64,000 bases of DNA. It comes from Beta vulgaris subsp. vulgaris. Lineage: Eukaryota; Streptophyta; Magnoliopsida; Caryophyllales; Amaranthaceae. Of this stretch, positions 12,040-23,800 are shown in pieces. The notes under the pieces were generated by a model. The model saw only the letters and a list, made by a program, of their open reading frames with translations, ran no database searches and was not told where the DNA came from. Position numbers and translations under genes: made by a program. Numbering within the stretch: position 1 is the first letter of the stretch; each line of letters opens with the position of its first letter. The stretch spans positions 7,135,627 to 7,199,626 of the forward strand of contig NC_079203.1 in the NCBI RefSeq assembly GCF_026745355.1, written 5' to 3'.

Positions 12040-12263
12040 TCGATAATTATATATTTTTTTAGTTAATATTTTACTTTGAATAATAACATCAAGTATTTAC
12101 TTCATTTAATGGTTAAAACATTAGTATTATAAGATGAAATCTTTTTATTTTTATTTTTTTATTGTATGTGGATTACATGACTTAAAGCACTTCAAAAGAA
12201 AGTGCCACGTGACATTGTTTCTTGCTTAGGAAATAGGAACACCGTCTAATATATTACTATAGA
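12040..12263 (-). mobile_element. Diverged third Helitron-like copy
   Basis: It lies directly after the 11789-12031 copy. It retains a Helitron-family core (TTGTATG...GATTACATGACTTAAA), GTGCCACGTG and the terminal TATATTACTATAGA, followed by T. The hairpin end is no longer recognisable. Confidence 0.5.
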
Positions 12264-13195
12264 TTTACTCACTTCGTTTTTATAGAGTTCTTCCCACTTT
12301 CTGTTAAGGATATTTCGTAAAATTATTCTCATTTCTACTTTATTCCATATTTAATAAGATTATATATAAAAGTTTAATATTTACATATGACTCATGATTT
12401 GTTAACAATATGACAATGGAGGGTGTATATATTAATTGAAATTTATTGTTAAATTGAAATACATTATTGATGAAAAAACCAATTTTTAAGAAAGTGAAGA
12501 AAGTAATTTCTTGACTACTTTTTATTTATAATTACTTTTTCCGTTATCTAATAATCACTATTTTTATATTTAATTTATAGTTACAATATGGACATCAATT
12601 GAGACGATTGAGAAAGTTGCCTAAAACATGTGGTGATGTGATCCTAATATCATGTAAAAGAGTAGATAATTGAGATATGAAAAGTTAAAGAAAATGAGTA
12701 TAAAATAATGAACAGAAGTAATAAGATTCGATAGTACTCTATTTGTATTTTTTTTGTTATTTCCATTTAAAAATACTAGTTTTATATGTAAGCTACGCGT
12801 GTAAAAATGTTGAAGGATTGGAGTTTTGGGGTTAGGATTAGAAAGCTTAATTAGGTTAGACGGGTTAATTAGGGTTAACGATTGACAGAAGCTTGACGTC
12901 GTTAGTCATTAAAGGTATTTCTCTCATGCACTTTATTGAAATAGTAAAATTATCTGGTACATTTTTTAATTATTAGAGGTACTGATAAAATTGTGAAAAT
13001 TCCTCAAAGATATGTGATGAAAAAACCCTTTATAATATGCATTAGCAAATGTTAAAAAACAAATAAGAGGAGCACAAATAAACAAAAGGTATTATGAGTT
13101 TAGCAGGTACACTATATGATGAAAGTTGTAATTTGTTTGAAATAATGATAATAAAAATTTAAAAATCCAATTTTTTTTTTTTTTCAAAAAAAAAA
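12264..13195. other. Intergenic and promoter-proximal region of the glutaredoxin-like gene
   Basis: AT-rich. TACTCACTTCG near 12265 and its weak inverted match near 12700 may be a decayed MITE, but the similarity is too low to call. A poly(T)/poly(A) stretch at 13170-13198 precedes the pyrimidine-rich leader. Confidence 0.45.
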
Positions 13196-13198
13196 AAT

Positions 13199-13615
13199 TC
13201 TCTCTCGTCTCCTCCTGTTCTTTGTTTCAAATTGTCTTCTTTTCCTGTTTCTTGTTCCTTTCCTTCAAAGGCAGCTATCTATCTTCCCTTTTCTTTCCAT
13301 TTTCTCTCTCCTAAACAAACCCACTTCCATATCTTCCAGACATTTCTAAGCTTAGATTAACTCCAAATCCCCCATTATCTTCTATATCATCATCTTCCTC
13401 TTTTATCCACCTTCATCTTTATTTTCCCTTTTTCAATTTCATTTCTCCCACTTTCTTGAATTATCTATTCAAACCCTAGATTTTCATTTTCATCATCAAA
13501 GCCCTAATTTCACGATCAGATACCCTTTTGATTGTTAATTTGTCCCGATTACATCAATTCCACGACTAAATTGAAGAAAACCCCTAAAAAAATTAGAATA
13601 ATTGGAGTTTGAATT
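13199..13615 (+). promoter_or_regulatory. Pyrimidine-rich 5' leader of the glutaredoxin-like gene
   Basis: A stretch of about 400 bp dense in CT and TTC runs (for example CTCTCTCGTCTCCTCC) directly precedes the ATG. This is typical of long plant 5' UTRs. The transcription start itself cannot be seen from sequence, and no convincing TATA box sits immediately upstream. Confidence 0.4.
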
Positions 13616-14467
13616 ATGGCGGGTATTGAAGAGAATCGTGAGTTGTCGACTAGCAAACCCTCGAATTCTTCGACAACAAAGGGTTCGTTCTTCAATCGGT
13701 CAATGACAACAATCCAATCATCTGGAAATTCGTTCTCGAAGAAAGCTTACGTTTCGTCAGCAGCTTCGACGATCGCCGACAAAAACGCGAATTCGGTTAA
13801 GAAATGGTATAATTCCGTTGAGTCTGTTGGTAATTCTTTCAAAGGAAAGGTTTGGAAGCTTCGAAATCTATTCGAATCGCCGAAACCCGTTGATCATAAT
13901 CCCGTTGAGTCTGCTGATAATAATTTAGCTAAATTGAGACCTGTTAAATCGTTTACTACAGATTATAAGGATTCTTGGTCGATTTTAGACGCTTCGAGTA
14001 TTCGATTTCCGGGGACTGAGGACCGAGTTGTATTGTATTTCACTAGCTTGAGAGGAATAAGGCGAACTCGGGAGGATTGTGATGCTGTTCGGATGATTTT
14101 ACGGGCGTATAAGGTGTTTGTCGATGAACGAGACGTTTCGATGGATGCTGCATACAAGAAGGAGTTGCTTGGATTGTTGGGGGAGAAACATGTGAGTTTG
14201 CCACATGTGTTTATTAATGGGAGGTATTTGGGTGGGGTTGATGTGGTCAGGCAGTTGAATGAGACCGGTGAACTTCGAAAGATTCTTCAGGCATTGCCAA
14301 TGAGAGAAAGACGGTTCGTCTGTGATGCTTGTGGTGATGTCAGGTTCTTGCCCTGCTCTAATTGTAGTGGAAGTAGGAAGCTTTTCGACGAAGATGAACA
14401 AGTTATCAAGAGATGCTTAGAGTGTAACGAAAACGGGTTGATTCGATGCCCGGAGTGTTGCCTATGA
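13616..14467 (+). CDS. Glutaredoxin-like protein with C-terminal Cys-rich domain (At5g39865-like)
   Basis: An intronless ORF of 283 residues. Residues 1-120 are Ser/Asn-rich and probably disordered. Residues 136-230 form a glutaredoxin fold (VVLYFTSLRGIRRTREDC, SLPHVFINGRYLGG) with the cis-Pro at 196 and a GG turn at 206-207. The canonical CPxC/CxxS redox site is absent: the usual position is TSLRG, and the nearest Cys is C155. Residues 236-281 hold four CxxC pairs (236/239, 247/250, 267/270, 278/281), a DnaJ-like zinc-binding tail. This matches the plant family of At5g39865 and At3g28850, which is usually intronless and of poorly known function. The start is the first ATG after the leader, preceded by an in-frame stop. 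Thiol reductase activity is doubtful; an Fe-S or zinc role is possible. Confidence 0.93.
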   Translation: MAGIEENRELSTSKPSNSSTTKGSFFNRSMTTIQSSGNSFSKKAYVSSAASTIADKNANSVKKWYNSVESVGNSFKGKVWKLRNLFESPKPVDHNPVESADNNLAKLRPVKSFTTDYKDSWSILDASSIRFPGTEDRVVLYFTSLRGIRRTREDCDAVRMILRAYKVFVDERDVSMDAAYKKELLGLLGEKHVSLPHVFINGRYLGGVDVVRQLNETGELRKILQALPMRERRFVCDACGDVRFLPCSNCSGSRKLFDEDEQVIKRCLECNENGLIRCPECCL

Positions 14468-17162
14468 ACTATTATGATCACCTATGTGATCCAGGTATTG
14501 GTTCTAAACACATAAAAGAAAAACTGAACATTCAATTAGCTAGTTGTGAGTTCTATTTAGCTTATGGTCTGGCTTGAAATAACCCCCTTTTTACGGTTTC
14601 AGCCTTATCGTGGAGATTTGGTTGTACATTGTTCATAGAATTATAATGAACAACTATGTATGTCATTGATAGTACTTGACTAGTGTATCTCCTTGTTGAA
14701 CAAAGGAAATACTACTTCATAAACAAAAATAAAATCCAAAAATATGAAAAGAGGAGATAAGCATGTTAATGCTGGTGTGCTCCATTGTAGCTAGGGAGAT
14801 GGGCATATCTCTCTTGACTTGCAATGTATAATTTCTATTTTTTGTATATATTAATGACATTTTTTCCTCCTTTTTTTTTGCTTTTGAGCAAACTGAAGCT
14901 TATGTAATCAGAAGGGTGACTATGGTTTTTGCCCATTGGAATGAATGGAGTATTCTTTTTTTTTTTTTTTTCGAGTTTTTGATTCAATTATTTGTGTATT
15001 TATTATGCTTTGTGTCTATTGAAATGAATGGAGATTTTTTTTCAAGCTTCTCTATCAATGCTCGTGTATATACTATGGTTTTTGCCCATTGGAAATTTGG
15101 CATGAATGGAAAATTTTGTTTCGAGCATTTCATTCAATTGTTCGTGTATTTACTTTCGAAGTTTTACTTCTGCTGACTTGGTTTTTGGTTCCTCTTCTTT
15201 AATAAGTAACTCTGTTTGAACTTATGTGAGAAGCGAAATTAACATGCTACTTGTGTCTGACTATATACTTAAACAGAAGCTTTTTTAATGACAATTGAGA
15301 AGGGTGACTATGTTTTGGTCCGTAGGCATGATCGGTTCAACTGTTTTTGTTTCAGCTTTCAAAGCTTTCTTTCTTGTGATTTACTTGTTTTTTGTTGCTT
15401 AGGTCTTGAATTAGCAAAAATCTTTTGATTTTTTTGCATGAACTTGCTGGTTGTTAGTAGTATGAACATATATACGTACTTATTTCCTGTTGTTTTTTTA
15501 ATTTGTTGAAGCATTTTGGGCTATGTTGATCTTCTATATGGATTTTGATAGTATGTATGTGTATAAGTACATACACTTTCATTTGGCTATTGAAATGTCC
15601 ATGTCTATGTTTGAGCGGAAAGTGTCCGATCATGTATTGTTAAGGTTTCCTGTCTCTGTCTTTCAATTGTGTAAACAGTGTGGTCTATTTGCTGTTTCCC
15701 CTCCCTCCTCTTTTTGTATAAAGTGTGATGTGTTTGTTCAAAATTACCCCACTCTGTTTTCTGGCACCTGTGTTGATAACCTTTTTGTGGTGCTTCTAGT
15801 GGGTGTATTTATTGCTTGAATGTTTATGAGGGAAGCCTGCCAGAAATATGTTCTGCTTAACAACTGACAGGGTAAGATGATTGCTTACACATTGAACTCC
15901 TGTTGGCAACTATAGCACATTGTTAAATGGCGTGTTTTTGTAAATGGGTTTTCATGGCTCTTTCATTTACCTTTCCATATGGTTAAGCTTCTAGCTAATA
16001 AATGGCTTTTTCGATAGCGAAAAAACCAGATTATTAACTTGATGTAAATGTTTGGTTTCTTTTTTCAGTTTGTGGCTTTTGCTCTCACTTTGCATAAATA
16101 CTCAATACCACTGGTCATACAATCAACATATGTACCAATAAATATTGCTGGTCGAATTAGCCAAGTAAATCAGATAACGGCTAATTGCCAAACACACCCA
16201 TTATTTGTTGTGGTATTATGGTCCATCCTTATCTTCTATTGTTTCTTCATTATAATTATCAGCTTAATATACATTCGTTTTGATTTACATACTTGTTAAT
16301 GAATAACTTGGTCCATGCAAATTTTCTGGCGCTCTCGGGGCACTTGGAACTTGTGCTTCCAATCACATTAATTTGCATATTTGTCATTATCTCGCAAAAA
16401 TGAACAATATGTAAAATGTGCAAAAAATATGAGAGGAAACACCTAGGGGAGCACTATGGACAAGGTAATTGGATGTGCTGGTGTGTTTTTAAAAACAATT
16501 AATATGATAAGGAAATAAAGGTATGCTCTTTAGTGAATAGGAATAGTGCTGACCCAATCCTTATGTATGACGGAATCCAATGAATTTCTAGCTTAAAGCA
16601 CTAGTTAGTAGTTAGAATCGTCAATCACGTTGAATGTTTCAATACGTATGGAGTGAAGATTGGAGAATGGTGACGTGCGAGTTTTGGTTCATGCTATGTC
16701 TATCTTTGTGAAGTGCATATGCATATGCATTGGTCGTCGTTGTTTGTTTTTTGGGAAATTCAAACAACTCTTTCACGGTTTTCAGAACCTTGTCCCTTGA
16801 TAACTACTTGGGTCGACTTGTGTTGTGAGCTGCGGGAACTTGTTGTAATGGGGCTTTCTCTAGGAAGGAGTCATATTGCTATATTGGGGTTTGTGTAACA
16901 ATGCTGCAAAGAATCAACACATACTTTGATATTGCATTGATTTTGAAGAATCAACTATGGTGTAAAGTCGTGTGATCTTGGGATACTAATACTATGCTTT
17001 TCCTAGGGATTACTTCATTTCCTGCCATTCTTCTAGCTCCCCATTTTTGCCCTTTTACCATACCAGTGCATTAACTTTATAATTTGAGACTACGTTGTTT
17101 TAAGACCCAAACGAAGCATACCACTTTACCTTTTATCTGTTATAAAATAAAACCTCAATCTC
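14468..17162. other. 3' flank of the glutaredoxin-like gene, with decayed local duplication
   Basis: No second gene is supportable. A segment with GACTATGGTTTTTGCCCATTGG and a Cys/Phe-poor AT-rich continuation recurs at about 14918, 15073 and, more weakly, 15300, so a local tandem duplication has decayed here. The remainder is T-rich and contains only short chance ORFs. Confidence 0.5.
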
Positions 17163-17165
17163 TAA

Positions 17166-17477
17166 GGGAGCGTTTGGTTCACATGATTCTGGTATCAGGT
17201 ATGGGTTTAGAATGAGCAAAACCCATACCTAGTGTTTGTTTTATTATTTGATAGATTTAAAACCCATACTTCAAACCCATAAGGTATGAGGTTTAGAAAC
17301 CCAAGGGGGGAGGTGGGTTTGGCTCATACCAATACCTCTAGGTATTAAATAGAAGAAAAAATTTCATTCCCAAATAAAAACCAAACACATGGTATTAGGT
17401 ATCAAGTTCCAAACCTATACCACCTTGATTTCATTCCTCATTCCAAACTCATACCACTATGTGAACCAAACGCCCCC
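17166..17477. mobile_element. Tourist-like (PIF/Harbinger) MITE, 312 bp
   Basis: Terminal inverted repeats GGGAGCGTTTGGTTCACAT and, on the opposite strand, GGGGGCGTTTGGTTCACAT bound the element. TAA flanks both ends (17163-17165 and 17478-17480), the 3-bp target duplication of this superfamily. No coding capacity. Confidence 0.88.
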
Positions 17478-17911
17478 TAATTGTAGTAATTAGACTTTAT
17501 TACTTGGATTTTTTTTAACTTGAATAATACAAACTTTTTTCCATTCTCTTGCAATAATACAAACTTTTGATTATTTTTAAATAATACAAAGTCAATACCG
17601 GTTGTAACTTGTTGTAGCAGGTCACTAAAACCCATGTCATTGTCTTACTAGTTGTTTTTTAATTTTTTTTATTTTAATTTGAAAAACAAAAAACCCAACA
17701 TTTCCCTTCAGCTACCTAAACCACTCAAGCCACAACTCTCGTCCCAGCCCCTCCTCCACCACCGAAACCACCCAGCAACCCCACAACCACCACTGAAACC
17801 AACCCCCCAGTAGACAACTCCTTATTCCTTCCTCCTTTCTCTCTATCAGATTGTTCCTCTCTCCTTCCAACCTCAAACCATCACCACCACAGATATGTTG
17901 GTGGTGCTCAC

Positions 17912-18630
17912 TGTTGGAGTTGTTTATAATGTTTTTGCTCCAAAAGAAGTAAAGAGTCAATGTCAGTCTCTTGAAGTCCCTTGTCCCACATTGCAAATAT
18001 AATAGGGAGAGGAAAGGTTTATAAACTTGGTACTTCCACTACTCTTTGAGTTGTGTAACAAAAGGACTTTTAGTGGGCATGTGGTGAGTGGAGTTACCAC
18101 AAGCCCGCCCGGACCGGGCCAAGGCCATGGGCCTTAAACTTAACTTAACTAAAGTTTTGGGTCAAAATTCTGTCAGTTTTATGACCATTTTAAGCTTGCC
18201 TTTTTTCTTCCCTCTAAAGTGACCGTTGGTACCCACGTTTTTGTCTTTTAGCTCTTGGCCTTTAGCTTTTGGCTTCTGCTTTTTGGCTTTTAGCTTTTGG
18301 GCTTTAGCTTCTAGCTTTTGGATTTTGCCTTTGGCCTGTTAAATCTTCTATAAATACCGAGGTTATTATTTGATTACAGGGAGAGAAAATCCGAAACACT
18401 CTTGCTCTCCTTGGCTTTCTTTCTCTTCCAAAATTCTGGGGAATATTCAAGATCGTTCTCACTCTGTTTTTCCATCAACACTGGAAACGCATAAACCGTG
18501 TATCCCTGGAGGTTGATTGCTATGAGTCCGTGTGTTGTTGCGGGGCAAATTCAACTTTAGGGCAGTGATTTATTCACGCCACGGTTATCAGATAAGTTTA
18601 ATTCATATGTTAGCAGTATTTGTTCCTACA
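17912..18630 (+). mobile_element. Solo copia-type LTR, 719 bp, nested in MULE 1
   Basis: It starts TGTTGGAGTT and ends TTCCTACA, flanked by an exact 5-bp target duplication CTCAC (17907-17911 and 18631-18635). TATAAATACC near 18350 is a plausible LTR TATA box. No internal region follows, so it is a solo LTR left by LTR-LTR recombination. It must be younger than the MULE it interrupts. Confidence 0.92.
18236..18335 (+). repeat. Short degenerate tandem repeat within the solo LTR
   Basis: About seven degenerate units of roughly 14 bp around CTTTTAGCTTTTGG precede the LTR TATA box. Confidence 0.7.
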
Positions 18631-19525
18631 CTCACTCCTAGTGAAACCATCTCTCTCTCCTCCCCAAACCCACACCCCAAACTTTCTCTCTCCTCCAAAC
18701 CTACTTTGAGGGCATCTTCGAAAATGTCACACACTTCCAAGTTACGAATGTGTATAGAGCCATCTAGTATGGAGGATTGGAAAGAAATAAGGAGAGTTCC
18801 ATATATATGAATAAAAGGGATTCAGACACAACAATTCTTAGTTTAGGCAAATTATCAAACACTTGGTGTGCACAATGAAATTCAGAGCAAACGAAATCCA
18901 CATATTGAAAAAACAATTTGAACTTAGAACAAATTATAAACACAAACCTAGAAAGCAGAGAAAGAAACATATAGCGTTTGAGTTCTAAAGATGAATTCTT
19001 GAGAATTGCGCTGACGGATTTGTAGGGGAATTGAAGAAGATTTTTGAGAGAATCCCCTATTTAAAGAGTCGAAAAAGTGATTATTGGAGATTCTGGGATG
19101 TAATCGGGTATTTCATTGGGGGAATAACTCTGCCATTGTTGCCTTCTCTTGAGCTTTCTCTCTCCCCAAAAATGTCGAAGGTTCTTCAAGCTTTCGAGAC
19201 AAATGACGGACTAGTGGTTCATTTCACATCCGACATCAACGAGATGGAAATCTAATCGACGAGAGGCCATCATTTTGCGAATTTTGTGGTAGGGGAGGGG
19301 GTGGTGAGGGTGGGGTTTCAGTTGGTTTGGGGAGGGGAGGAGAGAGGAAGAGAGTTTAGGTCTTTTAACAAATTTTTACCTGTTTTACAGGTTAAAGGTC
19401 ACATTGACCTACTAGAGGAATTTTGAACAAAAGTTTGTATTATTTAAAAATAATCAAAAGTTTCTATTGTTGCAAGAGAAGGGGGAAAATTTTGTATTAT
19501 TCTGATTAAAAAATCCTTATTACTT

Positions 19526-20862
19526 CTACTAATAGTAAAATTAAATTTTGTATGATGTTGGACGAAACTCTTAATAAAATGTAAGATGTTACACATATGA
19601 GAAAATGTAAAATTGTGAATCCCTCAATTTAAGTGGATCGATACTTTATCAACTTTCAAGAATATGACTTAATTCCAACTTCTAACTCAATTGCTAATAA
19701 GAATTTCTAAATAGTCATCAATGGCTTTTGGAATTTAAGTAATTAATGAAGACAAACAATTACCTCGAATTAATTGATTTAAAATTTTCTTTCTTTTTCT
19801 TTTCTAGAAATTTTTTTTACGTTTTAAGAATACATTCTTTTCAAAGTACAAAAATCATGCAAAGAGACTTTCTAATTTTAATATAAAAGTAGACCTAGTC
19901 ATTAAATGAATTAAACTAGTCACCGAAAGGAATTAACCTAGTCACTGTTGGGCTAATTCTCTTATTAATATTGAACTTACCATTACCTAATTTTAATTTA
20001 AAAGTAGGCGGTCTCTTACAAGACAAACTCTTGAAAGTAGTAGTTGATTAGCCAATTTCCAACCAAAAAAGGCCTAATGATAAAAAAGGCAAATCCTTTA
20101 TGATACACCAGATACGAATCTGAATAAGATCAACAGGAAACACAATGATAGGCCGTCACTATTCTTTTCTTTTACCTTCACTTTGATAATGATTCCTTCT
20201 TTTTCCCCCCTATTTTCTCTTACTGTTAAGTGTTAACCCAATGTACCCCAAAACCATCCGCCATGAGGCTCCACCATCAGTGGTTAGTGTACCTTCCAGC
20301 ATTGTCATTCGCTGATTAAAGAATCATGTAAAAAAAGTGATCTTGAAAAGGCATATATAATAAAATTTGTATGTAGTTTCTTAATAAGTTGTTTTCTGAA
20401 GACACATCCAAACCAGAACTCATGTTATTCCTTTTCTATTGTAATTTTCGTGTCGTAACCGACAAATCGAGCATGGTGATTCTAGTTGATTAAAATCTTT
20501 CAGACTAGTCAATATCTGGGAATGAAGTTCATCTGTATAAAGTAAGTTCGGAAACAAACAATAGAAGATAACAGTGTCACAATTTTTTAAAAGGAATGTA
20601 CACTTCGTGGTTACTATAACATCAAGGTTTGTAAGTTCTAACCAACAATGTTGTATACTTTCTTAATAAAAGAGACCAAACAAAAAGAGGAATTTACATT
20701 TCTTTTCTGGTAAGATCACAGCTAACTAAACTACTTTGTGTAATGGGTCTGAGTCTGACCCTTTTCCTCGTACCATATATATATTTTTTTGTTTTGTTTT
20801 CTCTAAACCTGGCGTATCCTCCAGCAAATCAAAATATAAATACCACCTACTGATACTAGCTA
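19526..20862. other. Intergenic, including the probable 3' UTR of the ARF-GAP gene
   Basis: AT-rich, with no supportable gene. The ARF-GAP stop codon is at 20863, and transcription of that gene runs leftward into this region. Confidence 0.5.
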
Positions 20863-23800
20863 CTATTGTGAAAGGGGGACACATTCAAGCTCCAGCTCTA
20901 AGATTCCTCTTTCTACATTCTGCAATTTGATTGACATTTGCTGTTTTACTGCCCCATCTATAAGGGAGATTATGCTGTCGTTTAGAAGGGTGTTTTCTTT
21001 GCTCGCTTCCCACTTCCCCAGTTGGGCTGTCTCATTCTGTGATGATTGCTCCACATCCCTGGCGGCACGGACCAGAGGCTGAATGTCTATTTCAGCTTGA
21101 CCCATGAAATCATCCGGGGTAAAGGTGTCTTTGTCATACACAAGCTGCACATTTAAACCAGTGTCGATCAATATTAATTTGTTTTAAGTATTTGTTTGAT
21201 AAAAATGAGTTATTCAACACAGAAAACAACTCACCAGTTTTAAAGGAGGCACACAGTCAGGAATTGATAGCATCAGCTTTTCGTTCCATACTGGATTCAA
21301 GTTCTTTTTTATAACACGAGTCTTTACTGACTGCAACGAATTATGTGACATTAAAACAAAATTGGATTGAAAAGCAGGGGATACAATAGTACTTGGAGAG
21401 CTAACTCACTGAGAAGAAGATTCTTACTTGATGTCCTAGAGAGAGGATGACATATGGGTCACTAGATATCATATCTCGGATAGCAAGGTTGGTGCCTCTG
21501 ACTACATTTACTTTTATCAGTCCGATAAATTCAATCATACCTGGCTGTGAACAGAAGAATTACACATGTAAGACAGAAACTAGGAACCCATGGATTGAAG
21601 TGTAGTTTGAGACAATGGATTTTTTATAGGAAAAATTGTTAAAAATAAGTCAACCTTTAACCGATCTTCTTTTAATAAGTTAACCACTAGATTATCCTGG
21701 AATAAGCCATTTTTTATATCATTTAAGCATTAAACAAGTTGAATTACATTATGACCTGCTAATGCAGGGAACAACCGGTTCCTCTACCCCACCCTTGCAA
21801 ACACCTTCTACCCGCCCCTGCGAACACTCCCCTTCCTCCTGCAACCACCTCTCGCCCAGTCCTCCACCCCTTTGCTTGCCACCACCTCCTACCCCCACCC
21901 CCTGCAAACACCTTCCCCATCTCCTCTCCCCACGCCCTGCAAACACCTCCCCCATCCCCTCCATCCACCCCCACAACCCTCCTCCCCTGCAACTCCCCTC
22001 CCCCTCCATCTCCCTCGTAGTCCCGCAAAACCCACCTACCCCCTCTGCTTGCCTTGCCGGAACTCTTCACATTTGCTCTAGCAGCGTGACTAGAATCTCA
22101 GGCGTGATTGAAGCAGAGCTAGCAGCAGGGTGGTGGCACAACATGGTGGTGCAACGCGACACCAAGCAGAGGAGGCGGAGCAAGAGAGAGAAGAGAGGAA
22201 GCACGAGCAGCGAGTGAGGTTGGGGCTGTGCTCAGCTGTGTATAGTCGACGGGGGTTGGGCTGTGCTCAGCGAGGTTATTGGCGGCAGGTGTGACACTCG
22301 TCGACGGAGCTGCAAGTAGAAGCGTCGATGGTTGGTGCATTGAGCGGGGCTAAGGGCGGCAGCGGGTGTGGGGGAGGGTGGGCTACGGGGGTTGGGCGAA
22401 GGTGTGGTTGTGCGAGGGTGTGGGTCGAGGGTTTGGTGTTGGGTTGTGGTTGAGGGTAGCTGGGGTTAGTTGGTTAGCCATGGAAGGAGGTGATGAGAGA
22501 TGAGAGATAAGAGAAGGAGGTGATAAGAGATGAGAGAGAAGGAGGTGAGGGAGGAGAGATGAGAAATATTAAAAACAAAAAAGAAAATCTGGATTTTTTT
22601 TCTTTTTTTTAACCGGTTAAGTAGGTTATAAGTCATCTAACTCATTCAAGGCTTAAGTGGTATCAAAGTTGACTTATTTCAGGATAATCCAGCGGTTAAC
22701 TTATTAAAAGAAGACCGGTTAAAAGTTAACTTATTTTTAACAATTTTTCCTTTTTTATAAAGAAAAAAAGAAGAAACCTTCACGTATTAGCTTACTATGT
22801 AGGATTGTCTGAATATGACTACCAACTGTACACACTCAATTAAGTTAAAACTCGAAGTTTATAACAAACATAAAAGGAAAAAGCTATATGGAGAACAATG
22901 GTAAACAAGAGAGAGAAATTGGGGTGGGGCCTACACCTGTTGGGTTTTACAATCCAACACGGGGTTAGCTCGGAAACTCGTGGTGGGTTTCAGGTTAGGT
23001 ATGATGAAGCTTGTAGGCAAAGCAGAAGAAACAAGCAAAAAGCTTGGAGCGACCACTCCTGGCACGAAAGAAATTGGCCAGGGAAGCAGTGAGCTAGGGC
23101 TCCTAGTAAAGGAAGCGCCTGCTCCTATCTCTCCACATGCAGTTTCAGGTTTGCCTCTTTGTTATGGAGCTTCCTATTCTCTAATTAAGAAGAGTTTTAG
23201 AGATTATTAATTTCTTGCTAAAAGATATCCGTATTAGGATGATAAATACTGTAATTTCTATCATATTACCATTTTTTGGAGAAGGGTTAAAAATAATTAT
23301 ACTATATAAAAGGAAGTCTTTGTACTTAACTCTTTCATCACACATTAATACTATAATGGGGACAGATAAGAAAAACTCTTGAGTTTCCAGATTAGAGTTC
23401 TTGAGAGAATATTGTGTTACACAGGGTTTATATGTGTGTGTGTGGATCACTACTATATAGATTGATTAGTGATAGTTTTGGTGGATTTTTTTCCCCCTGT
23501 TAGTTTGTGAGAGTTTTTCCACGTTAAATTTGTATTGAATTTAGATCTCTTCATATTGTTTTTCCTGGTTAATTGATACCACAATTCATAACAATACCAA
23601 GTGGATTACCAAATTGTCCCCCACTCACATGTTCGCTAAAAAACCGTTCTCCTTTAGCCTCACTTAACAAAGAAAAGGGGTAAAAAATTCAAGAAGTATG
23701 GGCATTACGTACATCAGAGTCCAGCTAAGAAAGAAAGTATTCTCAAGAATAGGTCTGAGAGTTAAAAAAGAAATTACGCCAAATGATGCATAGATAGTAA

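Larger units (their letters stand above)
17506..19516. mobile_element. Non-autonomous Mutator-like element (MULE 1) carrying a nested solo LTR
   Basis: Long terminal inverted repeats start GGATTTTTT and share about 70 bp (for example CTTTTGATTATTTTTAAATA on both arms). The 9-bp target duplication TTATTACTT is exact (17497-17505 and 19517-19525). Without the nested LTR the element is about 1.29 kb. The interior is pyrimidine-rich and shows no transposase. A 74-residue frame at 19031-19255 is unrecognised and could be captured host sequence. Confidence 0.92.

Noticed and set aside
12265..12725. Possible Stowaway MITE
   Set aside because: Inverted ends are too diverged, and no convincing TA-flanked boundary could be set on the right.
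15523..15819. 98-codon ORF downstream of the glutaredoxin-like gene
   Set aside because: T-rich composition, no recognisable domain, no supporting splice or promoter signal.
18532..18810. 92-codon ORF
   Set aside because: Spans the junction between the solo LTR and MULE 1, so it is a chance fusion.
21762..22217. 151-codon proline-rich ORF, with overlapping long frames on both strands
   Set aside because: It lies in the GC-rich repetitive interior of MULE 2; frames are open on several strands because of composition.
22898..23092. 64-codon ORF at the start of the solo LTR
   Set aside because: Lies across the LTR boundary and shows no domain; LTR features explain the sequence better.
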